Positions 48,501 to 59,390 of a DNA stretch of 64,000 bases are shown piece by piece. The translations under genes and the position numbers were made by a program. Origin of the DNA: Notolepis coatsorum (taxonomy: Eukaryota; Chordata; Actinopteri; Aulopiformes; Paralepididae); the NCBI GenBank assembly GCA_963971535.1, contig OZ020594.1, positions 112,875,974 to 112,939,973 on the forward strand, given 5' to 3'. Each line of letters starts with the position of its first letter. Positions within the stretch are counted from its first letter, which is position 1. Under the pieces are notes generated by a model. It was not told where the DNA came from. It saw nothing but the letters and a program-made list of their open reading frames with translations, and ran no database searches.

Positions 48501-51500
48501 GGGACACTACTGTACATGTGGATGAGGGGGGACACTACTGTACATGTGGATGAGGGGGGACACTACTGTACATGTGGATGAGGGGGGACACTACTGTACA
48601 TGTGGATGAGGGGGGACACTACTGTACATGTGGATGAGGGGGGACACTACTGTACATGTGGATGAGGGGGGACACTACTGTACATGTGGATGAGGGGGGA
48701 CACTACTGTACATGTGGATGAGGGGGGGGGCACTACTGCACATGTGGATGAGGGGGGGGGACACTACTGCACATGTGGATGAGGGGGGACACTACTGCAC
48801 ATGTGGATGAGGGGGGGGACACTACTGCACATGCGGATGAGGGGGGGGACACTACTGTACATGTGGATGAGGGGGGGGACACTACTGCACATGTGGATGA
48901 GGGGGGGGACACTACTGTACATGTGGATGAGGGGGGGACACTACTGCACATGTGGATGAGGGGGGACACTACTGCACATGCGGATGAGGGGGGGGGGCAC
49001 TACTGTACATGTGGATGAGGGGGGGACTCTACTGTACATGTGGATGAGGGGGGGGGACAATACTGTACATGTGGATGAGGGGGGGACACTACTGTACATG
49101 TGGATGAGGGGGGACACTACTGTACATGTGGATGAGGGGGGACACTACTGCACATGTGGATGAGGGGGGGGACACTACTGTACATGTGGATGAGGGGGGG
49201 ACACTACTGCACATGTGGATGAGGGGGGGACACTACTGTACATGTGGATGAGGGGGGGGGCACTACTGCACATGTGGATGAGGGGGGGACACTACTGCAC
49301 ATGTGGATGAGGGGGGGGACATTACTGTACATGTGGATGAGGGGGGGACACTACTGCACATGTGGATGAGGGGGGACACTACTGTACATGTGGATGATGG
49401 GGGGACACTACTGTACATGTGGATGAGGGGGGACACTACTGTGCATGTGGATGAGGGGGGGGACACTACTGTACATGTGGATGAGGGGGGGACACTACTG
49501 TACATGTGGATGAGGGGGGGACACTACTGTACATGTGGATGAGGGGGGGACACTACTGTACGTGTGGATGAGGGGGGGACACTACTGTACATGAGGATGA
49601 GGGGGGACACTACTGTACATGAGGATGAGGGGGGACACTACTGTGGGGGGGACACTACTGTACATGTGGATGAGGGGGGGACACTACTGTGGGGGGACAC
49701 TACTGTACATGTGGATGAGGGGGGGACACTACTGTACATGTGGATGAGGGGGGGACACTACTGTACATGTGGATGAGGGGGACACACTACTGCACATGTG
49801 GATGAGGGGGGGACACTACTGTACATGTGGATGAGGGGGGGACACTACTGTACATGTGGATGAGGGGGGGGACACTACTGCACATGTGGATGAGGGGGGG
49901 ACACTACTGCACATGTGGATGAGGGGGGACACTACTGCACATGTGGATGAGGGGGGGACACTACTGCACATGTGGATGAGGGGGGGGGACACTACTGTAC
50001 ATGTGGATGAGGGGGGGGACACTACTGTACATGTGGATGAGGGGGGGACACTACTGCGCATGTGGATGAGGGGGGGGACACTACTGTACATGTGGATGAG
50101 GGGGGGACACTACTGTACATGTGGATGAGGGGGGGGACACTACTGTACATGTGGATGAGGGGGGACACTACTGCACATGCGGATGAGGGGGGGACACTAC
50201 TGCACATGCGGATGAGGGGGGGGGACACTAATGTACATGTAGATGAGGGGGGGACACTACTGCACATGTGGATGAGGGGGGGACACTACTGTACATGTGG
50301 ATGAGGGGGGGACACTACTGTACATGTGGATGAGGGGGGACACTACTGCACATGCGGATGAGGGGGGGGGGGGCACTACTGCACATACGGATGAGGGGGG
50401 GGGGACACTACTGTACATGTAGATGAGGGGGGGACACTACTGCACATGTGGATGAGGGGGGGACACTCCTGTACATGAGGGGGGGAACACTACTGCACAT
50501 GTGGATGAGGGGGGGGGACACTACTGCACATGTGGATGAGGGGGGACACTACTGCACATGTGGATGAGGGGGGGGGACACTACTGCACATGCGGATGAGG
50601 GGGGACACTACTGTACATGTAGATGAGGGGGGACACTACTGCACATGTGGATCAGGGGGGGACACTACTGTACATGAGGGGGGGGGACACTACTGCACAT
50701 GCGGATGAGGGGGGGGACACTACTGCACATGTGGATGAGGGGGGACATTACTGCACATGTGGATGAGGGGGGACACTACTGTACATGTGGATGAGGGGGG
50801 ACACTACTGCACATGTGGATGAGGGGGGGACACTACTGTACATGCGGATGAGGGGGGGACACACTACTGTACATGTAGATGAGGGGGGGACACTACTGCA
50901 CATGTGGATGAGGGGGGGGACACTACTGTACATGCGGATGAGGGGGGGGGACACTACTGTACATGTAGATGAGGGGGGACACTACTGTACATGAGGATGA
51001 GGGGGGGACACTACTGTACATGTGGATGAGGGGGGACACTACTGTACATGTGGATGAGGGGGGGACACTACTGCACATGTGGACGAGGGGGGGGACACTA
51101 CTGCACATGTGGATGAGGGGGGGGACACTACTGCACATGTGGATGAGGGGGGACACTACTGCACATGCGGATGAGGGGGGGGGGGACACTACTGCACATG
51201 TGGATGAGGGGGGGACACTACTGCACATGTGGATGAGGGGGGGACACTACTGTACATGTGGATGAGGGGGGACACTACTGCACATGCGGATGAGGGGGGG
51301 GGGGCACTACTGCACATGCGGATGAGGGGGGGGGGACACTACTGTACATGTGGATGAGGGGGGGACACTCCTGTACATGAGGGGGGGAACACTACTGCAC
51401 ATGTGGATGAGGGGGGGGGACACTACTGCACATGTGGATGAGGGGGGACACTACTGCACATGTGGATGAGGGGGGGGGACACTACTGCACATGCGGATGA

Positions 51501-54500
51501 GGGGGGACACTACTGTACATGTAGATGAGGGGGGACACTACTGCACATGTGGATCAGGGGGGGACACTACTGTACATGAGGGGGGGGACACTACTGCACA
51601 TGCGGATGAGGGGGGGGACACTACTGCACATGTGGATGAGGGGGGACATTACTGCACATGTGGATGAGGGGGGACACTACTGTACATGTGGATGAGGGGG
51701 GACACTACTGCACATGTGGATGAGGGGGGGACACTACTGTACATGCGGATGAGGGGGGGACACACTACTGTACATGTAGATGAGGGGGGGACACTACTGC
51801 ACATGTGGATTAGGGGGGGACACTACTGTACATGCGGATGAGGGGGGGGGGACACTACTGTACATGTAGATGAGGGGGGACACTACAGTACATGAGGATG
51901 AGGGGGGGACACTACTGTACATGTGGATGAGGGGGGACACTACTGTACATGTGGATGAGGGGGGACACTACTGTGCATGTGGATGAGGGGGGGACACTAC
52001 TGTACGTGAGGATGAGGGGGGGGGACACTACTGTACATGAGGATGAGGGGGGGACACTACTGCACATGTGGATGAGGGGGGGGGCACTACTGTACATGTG
52101 GATGAGGGGGGACACTACTGCACATGTGGATGAGGGGGGGACACTACTGCACATGTGGATGAGGGGGGGGACACTACTGCACATGTGGACGAGGGGGGGG
52201 ACACTACTGCACATGTGGATGAGGGGGGGACACTACTGCACATGTGGATGAGGGGGGACACTACTGCACATGTGGATGAGGGGGGACACTACTGCACATG
52301 CGGATGAGGGGGGGGGGACACTACTGCACATGTGGATGAGGGGGGGACACTACTGCACATGTGGATGAGGGGGGGGACACTACTGTACATGTGGATGAGG
52401 GGGGGACACTACTGCACATGTGGATGAGGGGGGGACACTACTGTACATGTGGATGAGGGGGGGGACACTACTGTACATGTGGATGAGGGGGGGGACACTA
52501 CTGTACATGTGGATGATGGGGGGACACTACTGCACATGTGGATGAGGGGGGGGACACTACTGTACATGTGGATGAGGGGGACACACTACTGCACATGTGG
52601 ATGAGGGGGGACACTACTGCACATGCGGATGAGGGGGGGGACACTACTGCACATGTGGATGAGGGGGGGGCACTACTGCACATGTGGATGAGGGGGGACA
52701 CTACTGTACATGAGGATGAGGGGGGGACACTACTGCACATGTGGATGAGGGGGGACACTACTGTACATGTGGATGAGGGGGGACACTACTGTACATGTGG
52801 ATGAGGGGGGACACTACTGTGCATGTGGATGAGGGGGGGACACTATTGTACATGTGGATGAGGGGGGACACTAATGTACATGTGGATGAGGGGTGGACAC
52901 TACTGTACATGTGGATGAGGGGGGGGGCACTACTGCACATGTGGATGAGGGGGGGGGACACTACTGCACATGTGGATGAGGGGGGACACTACTGCACATG
53001 TGGATGAGGGGGGGGACACTACTGCACATGCGGATGAGGGGGGGACACTACTGTACATGTGGATGAGGGGGGGGACACTACTGCACATGTGGATGAGGGG
53101 GGGGACACTACTGTACATGTGGATGAGGGGGGGACACTACTGCACATGTGGATGAGGGGGGACACTACTGCACATGCGGATGAGGGGGGGGGAACACTAC
53201 TGTACATGTGGATGAGGGGGGGACTCTACTGTACATGTGGATGAGGGGGGGGACACTACTGTACATGTGGATGAGGGGGGGGGCACTACTGTACATGTGG
53301 ATGAGGGGGGACACTACTGTACATGTGGATGAGGGGGGACACTACTGCACATGTGGATGAGGGGGGGGACACTACTGTACATGTGGATGAGGGGGGGGGA
53401 CACTACTGCACATGTGGATGAGGGGGGGGACACTACTGTACATGTGGATGAGGGGGGGGGGGCACTACTGCACATGTGGATGAGGGGGGGACACTACTGC
53501 ACATGTGGATGAGGGGGGGACACTACTGTACATGTGGATGAGGGGGGGACACTACTGCACATGTGGATGAGGGGGGACACTACTGTACATGTGGATGATG
53601 GGGGGACACTACTGTACATGTGGATGAGGGGGGACACTACTGTGCATGTGGATGAGGGGGGGGACACTACTGTACATGTGGATGAGGGGGGACACTACTG
53701 TACATGTGGATGAGGGGGGGACACTACTGTACATGAGGATGAGGGGGGACACTACTGTACATGAGGATGAGGGGGGGACACTACTGTGGGGGGGACACTA
53801 CTGTACATGTGGATGAGGGGGGGACACTACTGTGGGGGGACACTACTGTACATGTGGATGAGGGGGGGACACTACTGTACATGTGGATGAGGGGGGGGAC
53901 ACTACTGTACATGTGGATGAGGGGGGGACACTACTGCACATGTGGATGAGGGGGGACACTACTGTACGTGAGGATGAGGGGGGGGACACTACTGTACATG
54001 AGGATGAGGGGGGGACACTACTGCACATGTGGATGAGGGGGGGGGGCACTACTGTACATGTGGATGAGGGGGGACACTACTGCACATGTGGATGAGGGGG
54101 GGACACTACTGCACATGTGGATGAGGGGGGGGACACTACTGCACATGTGGACGAGGGGGGGGACACTACTGCACATGTGGATGAGGGGGGGGACACTACT
54201 GTACATGTGGATGAGGGGGGGACACTACTGTACATGTGGATGAGGGGGGGACACTACTGCACATGTGGATGAGGGGGGGGGACACTACTGCACATGTGGA
54301 TGAGGGGGGACACTACTGTACGTGAGGATGAGGGGGGGGACACTACTGTACATGAGGATGAGGGGGGACACTACTGCACATGTGGATGAGGGGGGACACT
54401 ACTGTACGTGAGGATGAGGGGGGGGACACTACTGTACATGAGGATGAGGGGGGGACACTACTGCACATGTGGATGAGGGGGGGGACACTACTGTACATGT

Positions 54501-56404
54501 GGATGAGGGGGGACACTACTGCACATGTGGATGAGGGCGGACACTACTGCACATGTGGATGAGGGGGGGGACACTACTGCACATGTGGATGAGGGGGGGA
54601 CACTACTGCACATGTGGATGAGGGGGGGGACACTACTGCACATGTGGATGAGGGGGGACACTACTGCACATGCGGATGAGGGGGGGGGCACTACTGTACA
54701 TGTGGATGAGGGGGGGACACTACTGCACATGTGGATGAGGGGGGGGCACTACTGCACATGTGGATGAGGGGGGACACTACTGTACATGAGGATGAGGGGG
54801 GACACTACTGCACATGTGGATGAGGGGGGACACTACTGTACATGTGGATGAGGGGGGACACTACTGTACATGTGGATGAGGGGGGACACTACTGTGCATG
54901 TGGATGAGGGGGGGACACTATTGTACATGTGGATGAGGGGGGACACTACTGTACATGTGGATGAGGGGGGGGGCACTACTGCACATGTGGATGAGGGGGG
55001 GGGGACACTACTGCACATGTGGATGAGGGGGGACACTACTGCACATGTGGATGAGGGGGGGGACACTACTGCACATGCGGATGAGGGGGGGGACACTACT
55101 GTACATGTGGATGAGGGGGGGGACACTACTGCACATGTGGATGAGGGGGGGACACTACTGTACATGTGGATGAGGGGGGGACACTACTGCACATGTGGAT
55201 GAGGGGGGACACTACTGCACATGCGGATGAGGGGGGGGGGGCACTACTGTACATGTGGATGAGGGGGGGACTCTACTGTACATGTGGATGAGGGGGGGGA
55301 CACTACTGTACATGTGGATGAGGGGGGGACACTACTGTACATGTGGATGAGGGGGGACACTACTGTACATGTGGATGAGGGGGGGACACTACTGCACATG
55401 TGGATGAGGGGGGGGACACTACTGTACATGTGGATGAGGGGGGGGACACTACTGCACATGTGGATGAGGGGGGGACACTACTGTACATGTGGATGAGGGG
55501 GGGGGGCACTACTGCACATGTGGATGAGGGGGGGACACTACTGCACATGTGGATGAGGGGGGGGACACTACTGTACATGTGGATGAGGGGGGGACACTAC
55601 TGCACATGTGGATGAGGGGGGACACTACTGTACATGTGGATGATGGGGGGACACTACTGTACATGTGGATGAGGGGGGACACTACTGTGCATGTGGATGA
55701 GGGGGGGGACACTACTGTACATGTGGATGAGGGGGGGACACTACTGTACATGTGGATGAGGGGGGACACTACTGTACGTGTGGATGAGGGGGGTACACTA
55801 CTGTACATGAGGATGAGGGGGGACACTACTGTACATGAGGATGAGGGGGGGACACTACTGTGGGGGGACACTACTGTACATGTGGATGAGGGGGGGACAC
55901 TACTGTACATGTGGATGAGGGGGGGGACACTACTGTACATGTGGATGAGGGGGACACACTACTGCACATGTGGATGAGGGGGGGACACTACTGTACATGT
56001 GGATGAGGGGGGACACTACTGTACATGTGGATGAGGGGGGGGACACTACTGCACATGTGGATGAGGGGGGGACACTACTGTACATGTGGATGAGGGGGGA
56101 CACACTACTGCACATGTGGATGAGGGGGGGACACTACTGCACATGTGGATGAGGGGGGACACTACTGCACATGTGGATGAGGGGGGGACACTACTGCACA
56201 TGTGGATGAGGGGGGGGGACACTACTGTACATGTGGATGAGGGGGGGGACACTACTGTACATGTGGATGAGGGGGGGACACTACTGCGCATGTGGATGAG
56301 GGGGGGGACACTACTGTACATGTGGATGAGGGGGGGACACTACTGTACATGTGGATGAGGGGGGGGACACTACTGTACATGTGGATGAGGGGGGACACTA
56401 CTGT

Positions 56405-56680
56405 ACTGCCGGTTGCTCTGCGTGCAACCCCGTCCCATGACCAACTGCTAACCACAACCGTTACCTTAACTTTCTATCATCATATTATTGCTGTTTGTAT
56501 CAGGGTGGGTGGCTTGATCTAGTGCACTCGCCCCCCAACGACAAGCATTGTTCGTTTGACTCTCAATAATTTTTTAACTTTTGCAGATACAAAATGTAAT
56601 GTAAATTACTTATATATATAAAGTACATTGTGTACCTTTTTTCGATTAAGTACTTTATTTACGTTTTCTGATGAGACCGT
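56405..56680. other. Unique-looking spacer between satellite and 43-bp array
   Basis: The satellite stops within a unit, and non-repetitive, moderately AT-rich DNA follows. I see no convincing gene. A stretch ending TTAACTTTTGCAG at about 56586 resembles a splice acceptor, but no recognisable exon follows. Confidence 0.6.
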
Positions 56681-57050
56681 GTCTCTCTGTAAGAGTAAGC
56701 AGTCCCTGTCCCCTCCTTTACGTCTGTAAGCAGTCCCTGTCCCCTCCTTTACGTCTCTCTCTGTAAGAGTAAGCAGTCCCTGTCCCCTCCTTTATGTCTC
56801 TCTCTGTGAGAGTAAGCAGTCCCTGTCCCCTCCTTTATGTCTCTCTCTGTGAGAGTAAGCAGTCCCTGTCCCCTCCTTTATGTCTCTCTGTGAGAGTAAG
56901 CAGTCCCTGTCCCCTCCTTTACGTCTGTAAGCAGTCCCTGTCCCCTCCTTTACGTCTCTCTCTGTAAGAGTAAGCAGTCCCTGTCCCCTCCTTTATGTCT
57001 CTCTCTGTGAGAGTAAGCAGTCCCTGTCCCCTCCTTTACGTCTCTCTGTA
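56681..57050 (+). repeat. 43-bp minisatellite, forward array (nine units)
   Basis: The unit contains AGTCCCTGTCCCCTCCTTTA, then a C/T-rich stretch with TCTCTCTCT, then GTAAGAGTAAGC. AGTCCCTGTC begins at 56701, 56732, 56775, 56818, 56861, 56902, 56933, 56976 and 57019. The spacing is mostly 43 bp, with two 31-bp units and one 41-bp unit. Units differ by TTTACG/TTTATG and GTAAGAG/GTGAGAG. The same minisatellite occurs in reverse orientation at 63210-63555. Confidence 0.95.
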
Positions 57051-57084
57051 AAGGCCTCTACATGCTACAGCAACTTCAAAGCAA

Positions 57085-57213
57085 CTGCAACACAACATCA
57101 GCGCGATTTCAACGCGGTTGTTGGAGAGGGTCTTGTAGACTGTGTTGCGAGGATGTTGCGTGCCTGTCTCCAAAATCGAATCTGAAGAACCTTGCGCTGA
57201 TGTTGCGTAGCAG
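57085..57213. repeat. Short inverted repeat, possible relic transposon
   Basis: Arms at 57085-57104 and 57194-57213 are inverted copies matching at 18 of 20 positions, sharing CAACATCAGCGC. They enclose about 89 bp containing several GTTGCG/TTGTTGG motifs. This could be a miniature element or a hairpin-forming sequence. I do not recognise a family and see no clear target-site duplication. Confidence 0.5.
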
Positions 57214-57214
57214 T

Positions 57215-57242
57215 GATTGGTTGGTAGTGAATGGGGGCGGGG
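57215..57242. promoter_or_regulatory. Inverted CCAAT-like and GC-box-like motifs
   Basis: GATTGGTTGG at 57215-57224 is followed by GGGGGCGGGG at 57233-57242. The pair resembles an inverted CCAAT box plus a GC box. No identified gene starts nearby, so this is only a motif observation. It may belong to a transposon relic. Confidence 0.2.
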
Positions 57243-57288
57243 CTGTCATAGAATAATATTGGTCCTGCAGCGAGGAATACCATCCTCC

Positions 57289-57530
57289 ATTGTTTTTTTC
57301 TTTTTTTTTTTCTCTTTTTTTTTAGACATTACAGTAGACAATATGAACGTGACATACATACACTTATCGACAAAACAAACAAAAGACATAAAAAAATTAA
57401 AAATTAAAAAAATAAACCAGATCAACACCAAAAAAATTGTAGAAAGAAATATGTATAATAATAATAATATATATAATATATAATAATAATATACATAACA
57501 TAATATCTAATAATAATATATATATATCAT

Positions 57531-57536
<6 letters not shown>
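57289..57536. other. Pyrimidine tract and AT-rich low-complexity DNA
   Basis: A T-rich tract (about 57289-57323) is followed by A-rich and TA-rich DNA. The T tract could be the poly(A) tail of a retroelement on the minus strand, and a minus-strand LINE fragment lies about 800 bp to the right. I could not connect the two. Confidence 0.5.
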
Positions 57537-57537
<1 letters not shown>

Positions 57538-57576
<39 letters not shown>

Positions 57577-57577
57577 T
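57538..57577. repeat. (TAA)n microsatellite
   Basis: About 13 perfect AAT/TAA triplets, in an AT-rich stretch of imperfect TA and TAA repeats that begins near 57460. Confidence 0.93.
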
Positions 57578-58017
57578 AGATTAAAAAATAAAAATAAAAA
57601 AAGATGTGTATCTTACTGTTCAAAACGAAATGTCCCATTGAACTAAAGTTCTGTCTTAACGTCATCTAGCCGGCTAGCAGTAGCTACAGATAGCTCTTGA
57701 TATCAATGTCTTATAACATTGATTTAATGCGTATTCGAGCTGAGGGCTTGCTGAATGTGAAATGACCAAAGCACAGTAACGTTACCAATAGGGTCCCGCT
57801 GCAGCGCCGGAGAATCGTTTTTGGAGCTGGAGGCTACTAGAGTACACACAGACAGTGGAGCTGTTTGCAGATAGCGAGCATTTTGACTTGTTGCGTGGTG
57901 GCGATGTCTCGCAGATAATACAAGTACAAGTCTAATTATATAATATATATATTTTATTAAAAAAAATAAAATAAAAATTTTATATAAAATAATTTTTAAT
58001 TTCTTTTTAATCAAAAA
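57578..58017. other. Non-coding interval, probably transposon-derived
   Basis: No gene is recognisable. The middle part (57650-57930) has mixed composition with GCTAGC-like motifs. The end is very AT-rich and leads into the TATCGG-rich terminus at 58018. It may be the interior of that element, but no left terminus was found. Confidence 0.4.
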
Positions 58018-58106
58018 CAATCGGTATCGGATCGGTATCGGCCGATATGGCTCACGACGATCGGTGATCGGTATCCGTGGCAAAAAACGTGATCGGGGCA
58101 TCCCTA
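58018..58106 (-). mobile_element. hAT-like transposon terminus (TATCGG type), copy 1
   Basis: The stretch is rich in ATCGGTATCGG and GCCGATA motifs and ends GGGGCATCCCTA. Read on the minus strand it starts TAGGGATGCCCCGATCACG, a form I associate with fish hAT elements. It abuts LINE coding sequence exactly at 58106/58107, so it inserted into or replaced part of the LINE. The family assignment is from memory of similar termini and is not certain. The opposite end was not found. Confidence 0.55.
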
Positions 58107-58475
58107 ATGTTCATCTTTCCAGTTCATAAGAATGAGACGTCTTGCTAGAAGGGAGGAGTAAGCGATGCAGTTCAGTTGTGCTTTTGGTCGATGTAAGTCG
58201 TCGGAGAGAACACCAGAAAAACCCAGGAAGTGACACGGTTCCAGTACCCGACCTGCCAGGTCTGAGTAGAGCTTAAATATGGACGACCAGAAGTCTGCTA
58301 AGCTAGGACATGTCCAAAATGTGTGGTACAGTCTGGCCAGGGCTTGTTTGCATCTGTTACAAGTAGGACTAACCTCAGGGAACATTTGACAGTTTGAGTT
58401 TGGATATATGTAGCCGATGTACAATCTTAAATTGAATAAGCCTGTGTCTCGCACAAATAGATGAAGCGTGAACAT
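58107..58475 (-). mobile_element. L1-type LINE fragment: C-terminal end of reverse transcriptase ORF
   Basis: The minus-strand frame encodes 123 residues resembling the region after the reverse transcriptase domain in fish L1-like LINEs. It has FPEVSPTCNRC, then YHTFWTCP, then ADFWSSIF, and ends LLARRLILMNWKDEH. C39, C42, H51 and C56 form the CCHC zf-RVT pattern. In intact elements this region lies near the end of ORF2, so almost all of ORF2 (endonuclease and polymerase) is missing upstream. The reading frame stops at a TAG (58104-58106) that belongs to the adjoining transposon terminus, so the 3' part of the LINE is cut off there. No complete ORF or 3' tail is visible. It is a dead 5'-truncated copy. 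The ATG at 58473-58475 is internal and not a true start. Confidence 0.85.
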
Positions 58476-58869
58476 TTGTCATTTTAACAGCAGATACTTT
58501 CCAGATACGTTGCGTTGTTTAGCTTTTAGTGCCAAATGATAAGAGTCTGAGGCGGAGTTTCAAAAGAGAATGTTGAATATTTATTGTGCAAAAATCACAA
58601 CAGAAAAACTGAGCCTTGTGGAAGCAAGTGCAGCAACGAATAATGTCTGTGTGGAACTAATGTGCCAACAACCTTTCCGTGGGTGAACTCATTGAGATAG
58701 TTTTCAATTACTGATACTAATACTAATTTATACAATCACCTGTTGTTGAATAAATACCATTACTTTATAGTTATTACTAAAAAACAGTATATATAAAACA
58801 GTAACTGTGTAAAAAAAATTTAATGTTTTATAATTTATATAATTATTTTTATTTTTTTATGTATGCACT
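58476..58869. other. AT-rich interval without a recognised gene
   Basis: The first part may be diverged LINE sequence continuing upstream of the zf-RVT fragment. From about 58700 the DNA is very AT-rich and leads into the second TATCGG-rich terminus, as also happens before copy 1. No gene or RNA was recognised. Confidence 0.4.
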
Positions 58870-58960
58870 GGTATCGGATCAGTATCGGTATCGGCTGATA
58901 CCCAAAGCTTAGGTATCGGAATCGGGTCGGGAAGGAAAAAATGGTATCGGAACATCTCTA
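58870..58960 (-). mobile_element. hAT-like transposon terminus (TATCGG type), copy 2
   Basis: GGTATCGGATC, AGTATCGGTATCGGCTGATA and GGTATCGGAATCGGG motifs are followed by the end GTATCGGAACATCTCTA. It has the same orientation as the terminus at 58018-58106 and is likewise preceded by AT-rich DNA. It is probably another diverged member of that family. Confidence 0.55.
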
Positions 58961-59149
58961 TTTGAGATCAGGCGTGCCGCTGCGTTCTGAATGAGTGTCC
59001 ACTTGAATAACATGTCCACTTGTTATTTTATAGCCTTATATAATAAAAAGTCCAAACCTTTGTCCAACATCTCATCAAGCAGAATCAGCAGGAACATTGT
59101 CCCTCTTCCTCTCCACCATGCACTGCTGCTGGGATGTTAGTGGAGGAGG

Positions 59150-59259
59150 ATGCTTTATGACAACGTGGTAATGGATCAGACCACCTGTAGTCGATACTGA
59201 TCACATGTAGCTAGTATCAGCCTGATAGTGGTATTGGGTATAGGATCTGTGCATCCCTA
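59150..59259 (-). mobile_element. Degenerate hAT-like terminus, copy 3
   Basis: TCGATACTGATCAC, AGTATCAGCCTGATA and GGTATTGGGTATAGGATC lead to the end TGTGCATCCCTA. It matches the layout of the two earlier termini but most TATCGG motifs have decayed. It is in the same orientation and lies just upstream of the zinc-finger exon. DNA at 58961-59149 shows nothing recognisable. Confidence 0.45.
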
Positions 59260-59370
59260 TATATTGGTTCAGTGTGTTGTTACTTTCCTGTTAAGAGAGT
59301 AGTGTGAAATAGTGACCTGTCCCTTTGTTACTTTCAAAAGCAATGGTTACAACAAATTACATTTAAATGA

Positions 59371-59390
59371 TTGTATGCCCTTCTTTCTAG
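59371..59390 (+). other. Probable splice acceptor of the zinc-finger exon
   Basis: TGCCCTTCTTTCTAG, a pyrimidine tract followed by AG, ends at 59390. The exon then reads ACTCCATGGCC in the frame ..SMALQLFICEEEVPP. Fish genes of this zinc-finger family commonly have a last exon that begins just before the QLF/QQL..KEEVPP motif, which supports this site. Upstream exons were not identified. Confidence 0.6.

Larger units (their letters stand above)
1..56404. repeat. Giant G-rich satellite/minisatellite array, ~28-32 bp unit
   Basis: Every line of this stretch is the same short unit: ACACTACTG, then T or C, then ACATG, then TGGATGA, then a run of about 5-12 G. Unit length varies mainly through the G run, giving about 1,900 units at roughly 29-30 bp each. 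Recurrent variants are C for T before ACATG, CGG for TGG, GAGG for GTGG, GGACGAG, TGTGCATG, TACGTGAGG and AGATGAG. There are also deletion units that lose GTGGATG or ACATGTGGATGAG. I saw no transposon or unique sequence inside. The array is cut by the left window edge and ends at 56404, where the last partial unit runs into unique DNA. Two of the three frames on each strand lack stops, so many short open frames exist, but they are by-products of the repeat. Assembly copy number may be inexact because of the G runs. Confidence 0.98.

Noticed and set aside
1-56404. Many open frames of 60-187 codons on both strands (repeats such as DTTVHVDEGG or LIHMYSSVPP)
   Set aside because: Two of three frames per strand lack stops simply because of the unit sequence, and the third has a TGA in every standard unit. 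Changes in G-run length shift the frame and end each run. Both strands are equally open and no splice or start context is consistent, so these are repeat by-products.
1-56404. CRISPR array
   Set aside because: The repeats abut directly, with no unique spacers, and the surrounding DNA is that of a vertebrate.
1-56404. Telomeric repeat
   Set aside because: The unit is about 29 bp and contains no TTAGGG tandem; only the G-rich strand bias resembles a telomere.
1-56404. Centromeric satellite
   Set aside because: Layered higher-order organisation is compatible with it, but nothing in the sequence demonstrates centromere function, and such a short G-rich unit could equally be subtelomeric or interstitial.
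57291-57323. Pyrimidine tract followed by AG as a splice acceptor
   Set aside because: The downstream sequence is low-complexity A-rich DNA with no exon-like features; a retroelement poly(A) tail in reverse is more likely.
57724-58101. 125-codon minus-strand frame
   Set aside because: It crosses the AT-rich stretch and a transposon terminus, with no recognisable domain; treated as chance.
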